A stretch of 64,000 bases of DNA from Imbricaverruca yamaguchii (GCA_034440575.1 JAOTOL010001339.1:322501-386500); one strand, 5' to 3'. Counted from the first letter of the stretch, positions 12,401-22,515 are shown. The notes: generated by a model from the letters alone, not told the origin. Program-made: numbers and translations.

Positions 12401-15400
12401 GTCGCTGCAAGACAAGTTGAGAGTGAAATGCAAACGTGTATTAATTTGCAGAACAAATGCAATAATGACAATTATACACAATTAGCTACAATATTTACAC
12501 ATATTGAAGTCGTTGCACCGCTATCAGTGGAACGTTCATCCAATAAATTTCCAAAAAGAATGCATTTCGGATAAACATGGCAATGTGCCAGCGGCTTGTG
12601 TTGGATACAAGTAGGTCAACACAGATCTACATTGAATTAATGGAAGAGGTCGGTTCCACGTTGTGCTCTGGTGGAAAGGTACAAAAGAATTCCGTGCGGC
12701 CCGGTGTGCCACCGGTATTTATATTTATTAACGTGAGCCAGGGAAGCGTGGTACTCTTGCACAACAAGTGCACCATTAGGGATGGATGAACACTTCCTGA
12801 GAATGTAATTAAACCGAGCGCTTTACGATGCGGTGCCCTCAAAAGGCCCAAGGGTTTACTTGATGAGGTAAAAACAGCGCTATGTTACGAGCCATAGACT
12901 CACGCGATCGTGAGCGCGCCACTTGATTAGCGCCCATTGTTGTGTGCTCGTGACACCACACAAGGTGATGGACCGCTGCAGCCCCGCCTCGCCATCTGAG
13001 GCGAGATCCGTCAGCAAGTGCGTCGCTCGTCAGACGACACACAATCGCCGAATCCGGTAGAGAAAGGCCAAATGTTGCCCCGCCAAGTGAGAATGTTGCC
13101 CTTCCATTTCATCGTGCCAACACTGTCATCAGAGGTATGTGGGACAAGAAACGTGCGTAGAGAAACCGAAAGTGGTGTCATCATAATATCTGTAATCACC
13201 AAACGATGCGAGTCTTGCTGAGAAGCAGTCCCACCCACGTACCCAAGGATAAGTGGGAAACCTACCCAATTTTCTCCGAGAGCTTGCGTTGCTGTTTTCG
13301 TGGGACGAATAGTTGTACGCTTTCCTGGACAGCTGGCGGTGGCCTCGTCCTGATAATCCCACGACTCTGGGTATGGAACAGTAACCTGCACATTTACAAG
13401 TTAATTTAATCTGGGACTGTGGGCTTTGAAAGCAAGGAAAACCCACGGACATCATAGGTAATCCTGTCCAAAACAGGGATGTGGACAGGACTGTTTATTC
13501 CATACGGCAATCTACGTCGCCAAGAATAGGTTGGCCCCAGGAGAGAGGGTATCCAGTATATATCCTCCAAATTATAGCTACACTCAGCGTTATAACTGAG
13601 CGCTGGAAAGGCGCCCGAGAACAGTCGCAGCTCATCGCTTCAGTCGTGCGTCTTTGTAAGCCATCTGTGCTGAGGGCGGTCGAAAGGCTGGGCTGACTAG
13701 GTGCAAACCGCTCAGCGAGCCACACTCGCGGCGGAGCAGACAGGTGTCCGACTCTGGCGCGGACCTGACTGGGTGCAGACCACTCGGCGAGCCGGGGGAT
13801 GGCACTGGTGCGGACTGACTGGGTGCAGACACTGGCGAGCCACACCGGGGTGAAATAGACAGGTGTCCGACTCTGGCGCGGACCTGACTGGGTGCAGACC
13901 ACTCGGCGAGCCACACCCGGGGTGAAATGGACAGGTGTCCGACTCTGGCACGGACCTGACTGGGTGCAGACCACTCGGCGAGCCACACCCGGGGTGAAAT
14001 GGACAGGTGTCCGACTCTGGCACGGACGTGACTGGGTGCAGAAGACCACTCGGCGAGCCACACCCAGGGTGAAATGGACAGGTGTCCGACTCTGGCACGG
14101 ACGTGACTGGGTACAGACCACTCGGCGAGCCACACCCGGGGTGAAATGGACAGGTGTCCGACTCTGGCACGGACGTGACTGGGTGCAGAAGACCACTCGG
14201 CGAGCCACGCTCGCGGCGGAGCAGACAGGTGTCAGCTAAATGAACCGAACTCGCGCTCGCCGAATCCGAGCCAGTTACGATAGATGCTTACCTGAAGCTA
14301 TCCAACGATATTTTTTGCCCGACATTCAATGCCGTCTGGTGACAAGCTCAGCCGCATGTAGGGACGAGTGATGCGAAGAGAAATGTCGACACTATAGGTT
14401 CTTTCAACATAATTATCAAGTAGTTAGCATGGCTGCGTAACGCAAGGCTATCCAGGTGTGAATCCTCAAGGCTGCATACCAAAATAACAGCTTTTGAGCT
14501 GTACGGGACGAATCGTACATCTTCAGTGCATCGCATCAATCCAGCTAGAGAACAGATTAGGGACAGCCCTCTCTTCATACGGACGACCCTTCCCGCCGCG
14601 CATACTGAGCAGCGAAAGCTGCGTCTGTCTTCAGCCATCACAGCGAAGCGGCGCTTGCCTCGGGATAGCTGCGACTCGGGATAGCTGCGATGTTCAAGCA
14701 CTCAAGCATGTGATCCGCAGCTTCAAAGACACTCTAGGCTCCATGGACGTGTCTGAAACTCCAGAATACCTGCAATTCGCAATACCAGGGCATCAGGTCT
14801 GCATGGATGAAATATTAAGGTGCCAAATCCCAGGTGAATGTTTGATGATGTGCCACGTAGCTACCGTCGTTTGAACCAGATGTTGCCACAGCTGCGATTC
14901 GGCGAATTGGCTTCCATCTCTGATGTGGTCTGAGACATTAGCGTATGTCACAGTTCTGTTCTGGAACATTGGCGTATGTCGTCGGTCTCACCCGAGGCAT
15001 TGGCATGCCCCACCGTTCTGCTCGCTAATTGTAACCATGCTCGGGATAGAAAGAGCAGATCATAATTAGAATGCTGCTTGGCACTGCTTGCTATAGTTGA
15101 TGGAAATGGCTGCGATTCCACAACCGATGTGACCCCACCGTGGAAGCGAACACAAATCAGGCAAGTCGAGCGTCCCGCGCAACATTTGGTCGGCCGGAGA
15201 TGGATGCGTTTCGGCGGTATCTCGTGAACACTGATCGCGGCGCCCCCCCCCCCTCAGTGGGCTGAGCGGTGGGCACTCACCATTGGCGCTGCTGGGAGGC
15301 CTAGCGAAGAACCTGACGTACTGCTCCGACAAGCCAGTCTCCACGGCCAGCTGATCCTTGAGCCGCTGGATCTGCTCCCGCGGCACGTCGGCGGCCAGCA

Positions 15401-15439
15401 GGTGCTGCGGCAGTGGGACGGTGGGGGTGGTCATGTCAA
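3271..15439 (-). CDS. ZP-domain protein gene, partial (minus strand, exons 15439-15281, 8402-8254, 3441-3271)
   Basis: ZP (zona pellucida) domain proteins of arthropods are apical extracellular-matrix or cuticle proteins that polymerise through the ZP module. Two minus-strand exons encode consecutive ZP-N/linker blocks: 'SLDVLCGADSMRIKVAFDRP' followed by GVIYSK, then 'CGTRFSRRSDGRHYMEHVII' with VQND. The order Cys, hydrophobic strand, FDRPF.G.IYSK, Cys, CGT, HY..H.I.VQND is that of cuticlin/dusky-type ZP domains. The exons join in phase 0 across a 4.8-kb intron. A third exon upstream ends in phase 1 and fits the 2-base start of the 8.3-kb exon; its membership is inference from phase and strand only. 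The ZP-C half, furin site and membrane anchor are not seen and should lie left of the window. Subfamily is not assigned. Confidence 0.75.
4090..4475 (-). mobile_element. tRNA-derived SINE, minus strand, interrupted
   Basis: Read on the minus strand, 4470-4395 has a tRNA-like head with a B box 'gggttcaaatcc', and 4235-4150 has the body motif 'caattggcgtgagaggttgg' also found in the SINEs at 5790, 41320 and 56500. About 150 bases between head and body do not match the compact copy at 5785-5955, so this copy is either a longer subtype or carries an insertion. Confidence 0.6.
4797..5600 (-). mobile_element. Non-LTR retrotransposon (LINE) 3' end
   Basis: The minus-strand frame 5600-5127 encodes the C-terminal part of a LINE reverse transcriptase: LVISNIRYCISVYGNG, then LVKIINFATRVVSGL and DHISDAQNELGLL, matching the thumb region pattern (I.YC..V.GN...L..L..I.N.A.R........D). 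About 330 bases of 3' untranslated sequence follow, ending in a (TAAA)n tail near 4797-4815. An in-frame stop just upstream of the frame shows the copy is 5'-truncated or decayed. The clade is uncertain. Confidence 0.8.
5785..5955 (-). mobile_element. tRNA-Lys-like SINE, minus strand
   Basis: On the minus strand the element begins 'ggggccgaggtggcgcagtc', continues with a 'gactcttgatc' anticodon-arm region and the B box 'gggttcggatc', and closely resembles tRNA-Lys(CTT). The body has 'cagtcggcgtgagaggttcg', the central motif of the SINE family. It is not a functional tRNA: there is no matching acceptor stem and the sequence runs straight into the SINE body. Confidence 0.8.
6502..6548. repeat. 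Perfect 18-bp inverted repeat (hairpin), 11-base loop
   Basis: The left arm at 6502-6519 (gaaaatcgcttgggctat) is the exact reverse complement of 6531-6548. The flanks show no further pairing, so this is not obviously a MITE. It could be a small fold-back or structured RNA, but nothing in the context supports a function. Confidence 0.9.
6570..8060. other. Intron of the ZP gene, nothing recognised
   Basis: Moderately AT-rich sequence between the two ZP exons. A minus-strand open frame (7980-7534) has no family resemblance and no GC-rich codon use, and is taken as chance. Confidence 0.4.
8068..8253 (-). repeat. Tandem array of exon/donor-junction copies, 28-31 bp unit
   Basis: On the minus strand the exon ends ATCTATTCAAAG and is followed by GTGACTC. 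The same junction sequence recurs six more times into the intron at 28-31 base spacing. Copies at about 8220, 8129 and 8101 keep CAAAG|GTGAC, the one at 8189 has CAAAG|GTAAC, and those at 8160 and 8070 are degenerate. The intron start is therefore a ladder of 5' splice-site-like sequences. Confidence 0.9.
8254..8402 (-). CDS. ZP-domain gene, exon with first conserved Cys and FDRPF.G block
   Basis: The preferred acceptor is 'tgttcggcag' before 8402, leaving a 2-base start (phase 1). The exon encodes about 50 residues ending 'MRIKVAFDRPFTGVIYSK', with the first ZP cysteine in DVLCGADS. The donor is AAG|GTGACT at 8253, phase 0, joining the exon at 3441. A later AG (before CTGTCACC) is a possible alternative acceptor. 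Codon use is C/G-ending. The donor is copied repeatedly in the intron behind it. Confidence 0.85.
8470..9230. other. Presumed ZP-gene intron, nothing recognised
   Basis: No repeat, no conserved frame. A pyrimidine/CA-rich stretch lies near 9070-9130. Confidence 0.35.
9232..9437 (-). CDS. Possible coding exon, unrecognised (weak)
   Basis: A minus-strand frame reads VTEDEAGQGHETHDLDGSAG and ends with a stop at 9234-9232. A pyrimidine-rich stretch and 'gtactag' precede it at about 9437, which would give a phase-1 start compatible with the 15.3-kb exon. A donor that would carry it on to the 8.3-kb exon in phase is not convincing. It abuts the 33-bp array, as many true exons here do. It may equally be chance in GC-rich DNA. 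Confidence 0.2.
9520..10235. repeat. Minisatellite, 33-bp unit, about 20 copies
   Basis: The unit begins 'ggtgtgtggtcaggcggagg' and recurs every 33 bases, with two recurrent variants (gcggagg/gcggcgg) and occasional insertions of 'ggtgt' or 'gtgtggt'. Because 33 is a multiple of three and the unit is stop-free in two plus frames, long repetitive open frames arise; they have no start context or flanking coding sequence. Confidence 0.95.
10420..10615. repeat. Short tandem repeat, about 54-bp unit, 2-3 copies
   Basis: The sequence 'aagtcacggacacagggctg' occurs at about 10439 and 10497, followed each time by 'gggagggatgacc'. A shortened set of 'ggggagg(g)acgaccccg' copies follows. Confidence 0.75.
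10627..10708 (-). CDS. Possible 82-bp exon, unrecognised
   Basis: On the minus strand the acceptor 'catccatttcag' precedes 10708 and the good donor GAC|GTGAGA lies at 10627. One frame reads 'ARCLYTKITEYAAEIIRWTY' then GNWATSD. I cannot name a family. The phases (2 in, 0 out) do not fit between the 15.3-kb and 8.3-kb ZP-gene exons, so it would belong to another transcript or be spurious. A tandem array follows the donor directly, as for genuine exons in this window. Confidence 0.25.
11111..11156. repeat. 22-bp inverted repeat with 2-base loop
   Basis: 11111-11132 pairs with 11135-11156 with one mismatch around the central 'tt', giving a very tight hairpin. It is directly followed by the 55-bp minisatellite, whose units share 'tctct' and 'acaacct' stretches with the hairpin flanks. 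Confidence 0.85.
11170..11402. repeat. Minisatellite, 55-bp unit, about 4 copies
   Basis: 'gaccttacggtggtc' recurs at 11175, 11229, 11284 and 11339 (54-55 base spacing), and each copy continues with a 'ctgtctctctgtacaacct'-like stretch. Confidence 0.9.
11440..11685 (+). mobile_element. SINE-like element with AACT-repeat tail
   Basis: The element ends in 'gcgcccctaagcccaaataa' followed by (ctaa)n. The same 3' end (GCGCCC, then TAAGCCCAAATAA) terminates the sequence near 43795, and a related end (gcgcccctaaagtacaa) lies near 53830. The head (about 11440) is not a clear tRNA. A shared 3' terminus with a simple tail is typical of SINEs that borrow a LINE tail. Confidence 0.55.
11690..13480. other. 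Intergenic or intronic sequence, nothing recognised
   Basis: Mixed-composition DNA with no repeat array and no splice-bounded GC-rich frame. Open frames on both strands around 13011-13455 are not family-like. Confidence 0.35.
13690..14235. repeat. Minisatellite, 72-bp unit, about 7 copies
   Basis: 'ccgactctggc' recurs at 13749, 13868, 13940, 14012, 14087 and 14159. The basic spacing is 72; a 75-base variant carries an extra 'aga', and one composite interval lies between the first two. The array carries open frames on both strands, which explains the long repetitive ORFs. Confidence 0.95.
14240..15060. other. Intergenic or intronic sequence with short duplicated phrases
   Basis: 'ggcgtatgtc'/'gcgtatgtca' phrases recur at 14940-14980, and a small duplication of 'gggatagctgcga' lies at 14660-14690. 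No gene is recognised. Confidence 0.35.
15281..15439 (-). CDS. Likely coding exon, unrecognised, possibly of the ZP-domain gene
   Basis: On the minus strand the acceptor 'gatcacaccag' precedes 15439 and the near-perfect donor AATG|GTGAGT lies at 15281. The 159-base exon encodes 'MTTPTVPLPQHLLAADVPRE' then QIQRLKDQLAVETGLSEQYV and RFFARPPSSAN, with C/G-ending codons and amphipathic helix-like character. It starts and ends in phase 1, so it can splice to the ZP exon at 8402 (AAT G + AG CTG gives Asn-Glu-Leu). I do not recognise the domain; ZP proteins commonly carry unrelated N-terminal segments. It could instead be a first coding exon starting at the ATG at 15434. Confidence 0.5.
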
Positions 15440-15479
15440 CTGGTGTGATCGTCGTCCCGTGTTGCAAGCCACGGAGATT

Positions 15480-16260
15480 TAGGTTGGTGGTGCCATTGTC
15501 AAACGAGCAGTAATGAAATGCAAGTGATTATTGAAGATCGTGGTTTGCGGTTTTGACATGGCAATTTGACAAGTTGCGGTTTTGACGTGGTAAGCTTGAT
15601 CAGAGATGTCTAGGTGTCATTCGAGTGCGGCAGCAACGTCGTTCTGAATCCTAATGGCACTGGTGATGAAGCAGGTGTGGAATCATAATCAAAGGCACAT
15701 GCGTACTAGCATGTGGTGGAGAAAACGACATGGCTCCTCTCACTCTAGGTAGTTGTGGCTTCATCTCTGTGACAGTGCGCAAGCATTAGCGATATCGAAA
15801 TGGTTTTGCTGCAAATTATTTGGATTGTTACCACCTTTTCGGTTATGGACAATTATGACCGTGTGCAGTTTCAGGTGTTTCCATATAATGAGCTTCCGCT
15901 GGCGATATTTTCTGTTCGAGCGGTAACTTGATCGGGTGTGTCGCACTTCGCATTCTGACGTCACAACAGGCCGTGGCTGTGGATTGACTAACATGGGTGC
16001 AGGTTGGTCAGGGATGGGTAGCGTGACGCATCCGGAGTGTCATCTGCAAAGGCAGCCAACGCTCGCACTGGCGGTCAAGAACAATGTGGGAACTTTTGTG
16101 TAGATGTGTGCTTATCAGGGCCTGCATGTTGCGAAGCATTGTATGGAGATCGTTTCCTTTCTGATTGCACCGGCAGTGTAAAGCTGGATGTGGCAACAGT
16201 CAGTTTCGTTCAAAGTGTGCCAATGCAAGCATCCGACCCGCCCAGTACGCACGGTCACGA
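15480..16260. other. Non-genic sequence, nothing recognised
   Basis: Mixed composition; no splice-bounded frames or arrays. Confidence 0.35.
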
Positions 16261-16262
16261 CG

Positions 16263-16675
16263 CCGTAGAGCTGACTGCGTTCCCAGAACTGACTGCGTTC
16301 TCAGAACTGACTGCGTTCTCAGAACTGACCGTGTTCTCAGAACTGACTGCGTTCTCAGAACTGACTGCGTTCTCAGAACTGACTGTTTTCTCAGAATTGA
16401 CTGCGCTCTCAGAACTGACACGCTCTTAGAACTGACTGTGTTCTCAAAATGGACTGCATTCTCAGAACTGACTGTGTTCTCAGAATTGACTGCGCTCTCA
16501 GAACTGACACGCTCTTAGAACTGACTGTGTTCTCAGAACGGACTGCATTCTCAGAACTGACTGTGTTCTCAGAATTGACTGCGCTCTCAGAACTGATACG
16601 CTCTCAGAACTACCTGTGTTCTCAGAATGGACTGCGCTCTCAAAACTGACTGTGTTCTCAGAGCTGACACCGATT
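16263..16675. repeat. Minisatellite, 18-bp unit, about 22 copies
   Basis: The unit 'ctgactgcgttctcagaa' is repeated with single-base variants (ctgtgttctcagaa, ctgcgctctcagaa). A higher-order pattern of about 90 bases (ending 'acacgctcttagaa') occurs at about 16420 and 16510 and, degenerate, near 16595. Long frames here are array artefacts. Confidence 0.95.
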
Positions 16676-16679
16676 CGGA

Positions 16680-17280
16680 AGTCGTGACAGGCGCGGACTT
16701 GTCACACGACTTCAGACCATTGTCGGTGCGTGACGCTGCGTGGGACAATCGGCAGGCGCTCGCTCCGGAGCGCGATCGCCGAGTGGATCGGATCGTTGTG
16801 GTCGCCACGCGCGACGATGGTCGGGGCGGGTGGGTCACGGACCGTTTCGATGCGTAAGACATTGCTGGTGTTGCGTGTGCTTTCATGATTGGTGTTGCGA
16901 CATGGCCAAGTGAGTCATGCCCTTCCTGTTCCTCCACACCCCATCCTCAACACACACACACACAGGAAACACTGAGCGTTCACATTCGGACATGTAATGT
17001 TATAGACAGTGCGTGGAAGGAAGAAGGTTAAAAGGTGACTGTCCCCTACGCAGCTTTAGACGTTCCTACGGTATTCCTTTGCTATGCGTTGCTAGAATAG
17101 TTGACAGCAAGAGACAGAGACAAAGGAGGCGACAGCCAACAGTTGTCTTACCTGCACAAGGAGGATGCCGAGCGCTGCATACGTGTGCAGCCTACACCGC
17201 CCCGCCCGATACATGATGAGCACACCTCTGAAAAGTAGAAACACATCATGTCAGTACACACGTGGTGAGCACTCTTCACA
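16680..17280. other. Non-genic sequence, nothing recognised
   Basis: A GC-rich block at 16690-16855 has frames open on both strands but no matching splice sites or family. (CA)n occurs at 16955-16965. Confidence 0.3.
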
Positions 17281-17283
17281 ATA

Positions 17284-17472
17284 GGGGCGGGGATGGCCGA
17301 GTGATTAAGGTGCCGGGCTATGGGTACCAAAGGTCCCGGGTTCTACACTAGCGCCACTCAGGGCATTTCCCAATCCCGCGACCCACCGGCGAAACAGTGT
17401 GGGCGGCGCCATTAGCCGTGAATATGCATAAAGTGCGTCGTGAACCACCCAACAAATAAACGAACAAACACG
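17284..17472 (+). mobile_element. tRNA-Ser-like SINE, plus strand
   Basis: The head 'gatggccgagtgattaaggt' is a class-II (Ser/Leu) tRNA D-arm/A-box, followed about 45 bases later by a degenerate B box 'cgggttctacact'. The element ends in an A-rich tail of 'aaataaacgaacaaac'. The decayed B box and missing acceptor pairing rule out a working tRNA. Confidence 0.7.
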
Positions 17473-17619
17473 CTCTACACAATAGCAGCACTCCATGTCC
17501 GGCTGTCATATAAAGGCCAGCTGTCGAGTAGTGTGACGTCACAGAGGTCGTTCGGGCCCAGCCCCGGCCGGCTGCAGTACCAGCTCTGTCGGTTCCACCG
17601 GCGCGTGTGTCACAGTGTT

Positions 17620-18245
17620 TGTCACGATTTGGGCCGGCCCACCGGCCCACGGGCTCGGGCCTTGGCCTTGAAAGTCAGGATTCCCCGGGCGATGAGTGGG
17701 CCCGAGCATTATTAGTCGTGGGCCTGGGCCGAGCCGCGACCAGGGGTGTCGAGTGTCGACTGTTGAGGACCAACGGTCCTGAGTGGAACAGCGGACAGTG
17801 TGGCGCCGTCCAAGGCCCAACTCGGGTGTGGGGGGATCTAACAAAGGGAAGCATACAATGGGCCGTTTAAGGCCGAACACGCAACGCACACTTCTGGAAA
17901 CTCTTAGCCCCGAATCACGTACCTCACAGCATCACGCCTGATGTCCCGAGTGACCGATCGCTTTTCCGCTACTAGAAAATGCAGGACTGAAATTCTGCCC
18001 AGACGGTAGTCACTAACAGACGTCGACTATTCGAGAAGCTGAATATGGGATTTCCATACCGAGCAGGTATCAACTTGGCTCTGGCGACAAATGTTTGGGC
18101 TGGACTGGGCATGGGCCGCTCCTTCGCCACCAGCGAACGGGCTCGTGCCGGCCCGGGGTGCAATCCAACGGGCTCGGGCCGGGCTCGGGTCGGGCTGCGG
18201 CCGGGCTGCGGCCGGGCTAACTTTCGGCCCGTGGTGACCCCTGCC
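17620..18245. mobile_element. Possible non-autonomous DNA transposon with GGGC-rich ends (weak)
   Basis: Blocks built of 'gggctcgggcc'-type words occur at 17630-17720 and 18110-18235, in partly inverted arrangement, around a less GC-rich core. Ends of this type occur in hAT-like non-autonomous families, but I could not define clean terminal repeats or a target-site duplication. Confidence 0.3.
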
Positions 18246-18249
18246 GCGC

Positions 18250-19850
18250 TGCCGAGATAACATGGCGCCGGCTGGTGATAGCGACGTGTGCTGCGTTGAT
18301 GCTAGTAGAGCTAGTGTCCGGCCGGCAATGCAGTCTCCGGTGGCGCGCCATGTTGGATAGCACGTGCCGATGTCAATATCGGGTGTAATTTTTTAGCATG
18401 TGATGGCTGTCATTGCACATTTGCTTAATTGGCTGGCATTAAACTCGATCGTTAATATCTCTAATAGCATGAGCAATTATCGTTGTGCTGTTCCAAGCCT
18501 TGAAATGGCAAGTACAGAATGCAGCGGGTTCGTTATCACAATGAGAAGTGCCCATTTCCGGGATCTAGGATATTGAATACTGTAAGTCTCTGGGTTAGTG
18601 CCTATACCAAGCCGCCAGAACGTCAAGCAGGAGGGTCTATAATGCCCACTTTCCTTTGCCCGATGGACGATCTCAGTAATTACGAAGTGGGTGTCGATGA
18701 AAGGTGCAGTAATAAATGTCTTAATTAATGTAGTGGTCTTGACCTACAGCCGTAATGAACATTTTCCTTCCAATGTCTTTCGAGCTCCCCACATTGGTGT
18801 TGAAACGCTGTGATCACAACAATAGAAAATGCCTGATGGAAGATCTCAGTAACTACTGCACAGATTTTCATAAAAATGGCTCTAAAATATACTTCGAGAT
18901 ACATTTTGGGCCCACTGAGTCATTTCAAGAGTATATAGTTAGGTAGAAAGCCATGAAATAAGGGATTGAAATTCGAGATTTTCCCGACAGACGATCTACG
19001 AAAGTAATTCACATAATTGCGCCAAATACACACTGATCAATGTATTTTCACCGTATTAGATCAGGTAAGGCGGTTAAGATAAAAATTCACATATATATGT
19101 TGTAGAAATCACCATATCACAATATAATTACATGGGTTACACTTACACCACAATTCAATTAGATATGGGTGGTAGATTTGTAGGATGACTGAAACCCTGG
19201 TTCACAGTTGCACTGACTTCCGTGATGAGTCTATTTCATATTTCATATGCTAATTTTTACCTTAGCTGCCTCAACTGATCTAATGGAGTGAAAAGGCAGT
19301 GACTAACATTGTCATTAACATTAACAAAAGACATTAACATTGTCAGGTGTTAGCATTGTCAGGTGCTAAAATTGTCACGTGTAAGCAGAGGAAGTTGTTC
19401 GCCACTCACCATGCCTCATGGTACTTGACGGGGTACTCTTAAAATATCCAACATACTGGAACTACTGAAGCTAACAGCAATCAGCTTGCAAATTAGGTCG
19501 GGCTGTCTATGCCGGCCTTGCACCGATTCTTAGCCTGGGATAGCCTGGTGGCCCACAGTACTGTTCACAAGGATACCATACACGTCCTTCTCGGTCAGCT
19601 AATGCTAAACTCGTTCATTGCTCGGATCTGAACATGAGACAACGTACCTTGACCAAGGCTCGGCAAGATTTGGACGAATTAACGAGCTCAACGTTGGTGG
19701 GATGATCAATTCCACCAAACTTTGTACACGTTTGATGTTTTCATCAAGCATTGATGTATGGAACTTAATCTAACCGAGTGGAAGCGTATCACAAGTGTGC
19801 AGTGTGCCAACACAGCCCAGGTACATGAGATAAAGTGTGCCAAATTGTCA
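18250..19850. other. AT-rich sequence with a diverged duplication
   Basis: 'gatggacgatctcagtaatt' (18662) and 'gatggaagatctcagtaact' (18835) are about 173 bases apart, with a third weak relative near 18988. This suggests an old tandem repeat. 'attgtcaggtgtta' phrases repeat at 19325-19375. No gene is recognised. Confidence 0.4.
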
Positions 19851-19867
19851 TTTTGTATGTATTTTTC

Positions 19868-19881
19868 CATCTCTCTCCATC

Positions 19882-19950
<69 letters not shown>

Positions 19951-19993
19951 TCTCTCTCTCTCTCTTTCTCTTTCTCTTTCTCTTTCTCTTTCT
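19868..19993. repeat. (CT)n microsatellite
   Basis: About 125 bases of nearly pure CT dinucleotides, grading into CTTT at the 3' end. Arg/Glu- and Ser/Leu-rich frames across it are artefacts. Confidence 0.98.
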
Positions 19994-20239
19994 GTGAAGG
20001 CGTTGGGACACTGCGGCTACATGAATCGCCTGTGCTTCATGAATGTGTTTACCGTTTACCCACTCCTGGTCTCTGGAGAAACTAGTGACGTCAAAGGTGA
20101 AGCGGGAGTGCTCTCGGGGTCACACACGGGTGGGACAACATCTGAGCCAGAGCAGTTCCCTAATTAAACCTAGTGTGTGATTTCTTCGCGTCTCCCGGAA
20201 ATCCCTTGGATGGCACGCAAATATTCAGTAGGTGAAACG

Positions 20240-20650
20240 CCGTAAATTGGGCGTGCTGCGCCCAGTGCGCCGGTGGCTGAGCGTCAAAACAAGCCACTCC
20301 CCAGACGCCGCGCCGGCGCTCACGTGACCGGAATTCGGCGCGGCCGGCGAGCGAGGCGACCGGCGTGGACGGCGGCCGGCGCGGCGCGCCCCGCGCGCGC
20401 CGCTTTCGTCCCGTTCTCGTGACGCCGCCGTGTGTCTGTCACGGCGCCGTGGCGATTGCGGCGCACTTTCTCCGGAGCGCGGGCGCCGGCGCGCGCGCGG
20501 GAGCAACGGTCGACGCGACGAAGTGATGCGCGTGCGCCGCCGCTCAGAGCGCGGGGCACGGCACGCAGCGGAGATAACACGGCCGCCAGCGGCGGCATGG
20601 CTGCCCGGTGCCGGCCACTTCTGGCCGGTCTGAATGGCCGGATTAGTGCG
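20240..20650. promoter_or_regulatory. CpG-rich island, possible promoter
   Basis: About 400 bases unusually dense in CG and GCGC words within an AT-richer neighbourhood. Several frames are open on both strands with Arg/Ala-rich translations and no family. An unmethylated promoter/5' UTR, perhaps of the minus-strand gene, would look like this, but no transcript evidence is visible. Confidence 0.3.
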
Positions 20651-20799
20651 CAGGGTGCAACCGCGTATTTATGCCTCTGTGTACCACGACTGGTGTTACT
20701 CAAACGCTCGCAGCCTGCGCTGCGACCCCCGAGGTGTGAATGGTAGGTGTTGCAACTGAAAGTGGTCATTCAGTGCTTGTTGAATGATTCATTGGATGG

Positions 20800-21010
20800 T
20801 ACTTCGTGTTTGTTCCGAGATGTTGGAGTGCTCGAACGCTGATACGAAAGTTTTAGATCGAGTGCCGACGCCAGCGACCCCTGCAGCACGGATTCCCCAA
20901 ACAGTGGGAAATCGGGCTCCAATGGTACGTAGTAGTATGTGCATTGATGGTTAAAGTTACTGTCACTCACGTGAAGCTGCTGTGAACAGATAAATACAAT
21001 GTGAGTATTG
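20800..21010 (-). CDS. Possible coding segment, unrecognised (weak)
   Basis: A minus-strand frame reads 'YYVPLEPDFPLFGESVLQGS' followed by LASALDLKLSYQ, with a protein-like composition. No clear donor is seen and no family is recognised. Confidence 0.2.
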
Positions 21011-21039
21011 CAGCAGAAAGAAAAATGAGCTAGCATTTC

Positions 21040-22200
21040 CTGACGTTTCTGACACAGCTGATGGCGACTGCGATTTATGATCAGAAACAGAACAAACAGC
21101 TTCCGGCCGACAGAAGTATGGTCGGCTCTAATTGTGCTGTCCTGAGCACCTCATCATCATTACTTGTTATTACCTGATGCCTCTGCTTTCTGAATCCCGT
21201 TATTACGCTGCTGTTTCTTCACCGTGGCACGGTTCCGCACGGTTTGCGACGAACCCAAACAAATGGATCCGAATCGATCGGTCGCACACGTGCCCGGCCG
21301 GGCGACTGACTGGACAATGGTCGGCTTTCGCCACCGACTGCCCGCACGTGCGCAACGAGTAGAGGCACTCGCACACTCACGCTGGACCACGCACTCACAC
21401 ACACTCAGGCAGGCGTGATGGTGTCGCCAGCCGCTCCGTGCCAGTCTGCCAGCCAGCGCCAACGAGGTGCGTGTGAGGAACTACTGCGGCCTCGTGAGAA
21501 AACGAGCTGTGCTCACACCACAGCTATTCCGCTGGAATCATTGCCGTTGATCGAATGGCTCGGGCAGGTCGCAAAACGCAGCCGAGTGTGTTCGGTGGTT
21601 TGCCTGCGTAGGTGCTTACGGCAGAGACGGCAGCTAGTTACATCGTCTGAAACCTCATCCAGGTGGTTCACACTTCGTTGCTCTAGAGCAATGCAAAACA
21701 ATACAAGATAGTTGTAAAATCGGAAGCCCACTTACGTGGCATAAGTATAAGAATGCATGTGGTGTTCATTGTTAGCACAACACCGAGACACCCCGAACAT
21801 TTTTATTCCAGATGGAGTGTTGTTGATTTGAAAACGTATAAAAGTACTGCAATTCTGCTCCATTTCCGAGCTAGTTTCACAAGCTTTCCAGCACCACTGT
21901 GGACACCGTACCTCTTTCCCATGGTTGTCGCGTTTCGTTCTGCACGATATACGGTAAACTAGCTCAGAACATGACATGCCTTTCACGAATTACTTGATGT
22001 CAGCTCACGGTGGTGAATTTTCCCAAGATGAATGGTGGTAGGAGCAAATGAGTTTTTCATACTGTTTTTCGGTCAATGCTCACAGGTCCCATGCTAAGCC
22101 TCAACAGCATCGGGGTGGGAATACCCGCTCCAAGAGTATGGCAATTTCCATCCTTGTCGGTACTCAGCTGGCCTCGGACAAGGCAGTCCAAAGGTCGGCG
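21040..22200. other. Non-genic sequence, nothing recognised
   Basis: Mixed composition without arrays. Frames at 21415-21711 and 21732-21986 show no domain signal. Confidence 0.3.
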
Positions 22201-22204
22201 ATTG

Positions 22205-22515
22205 CCGTTGGTGTGGCTGCTAGCCCTGTTGGTGTTGTTGTTGGTGTTGATGTTGGTGTTAGTACTGGTGTTGGTGTCGATGTTGATTTGGTGTTGGTGT
22301 TGGTGTTGGATGTTAGTGTTGGTGTTGGTTCGAGATTGGCGTTGGTGTGGCTGCTGGCCCTTCTTGTGTTGGTGTTGGTGTTTGTGTTTGTATTTGTATT
22401 TGTGTTGGTGTTGGATGCCAGTCTAAGTGTTGGTGACGCTGTTGGTGTTGGCGTTGGTGTTGGTGCTGGTGCTGGTGTTGATGTTGGTTTCGGTGTTGGT
22501 GTTGGTCGGCGATTG
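22205..22515. repeat. (GTTGGT)n-type hexamer repeat
   Basis: About 300 bases of GTTGGT/GTTGAT hexamers, with two longer duplicated units ending in 'cgattggcgttggtgtggct'-like blocks at about 22200 and 22330 and again near 22510. Val/Gly and Thr/Asn/Pro translations on the two strands are artefacts. Confidence 0.95.

Noticed and set aside
19706..20167. Arg/Glu- or Ser/Leu-rich proteins
   Set aside because: Translation of the (CT)n microsatellite.
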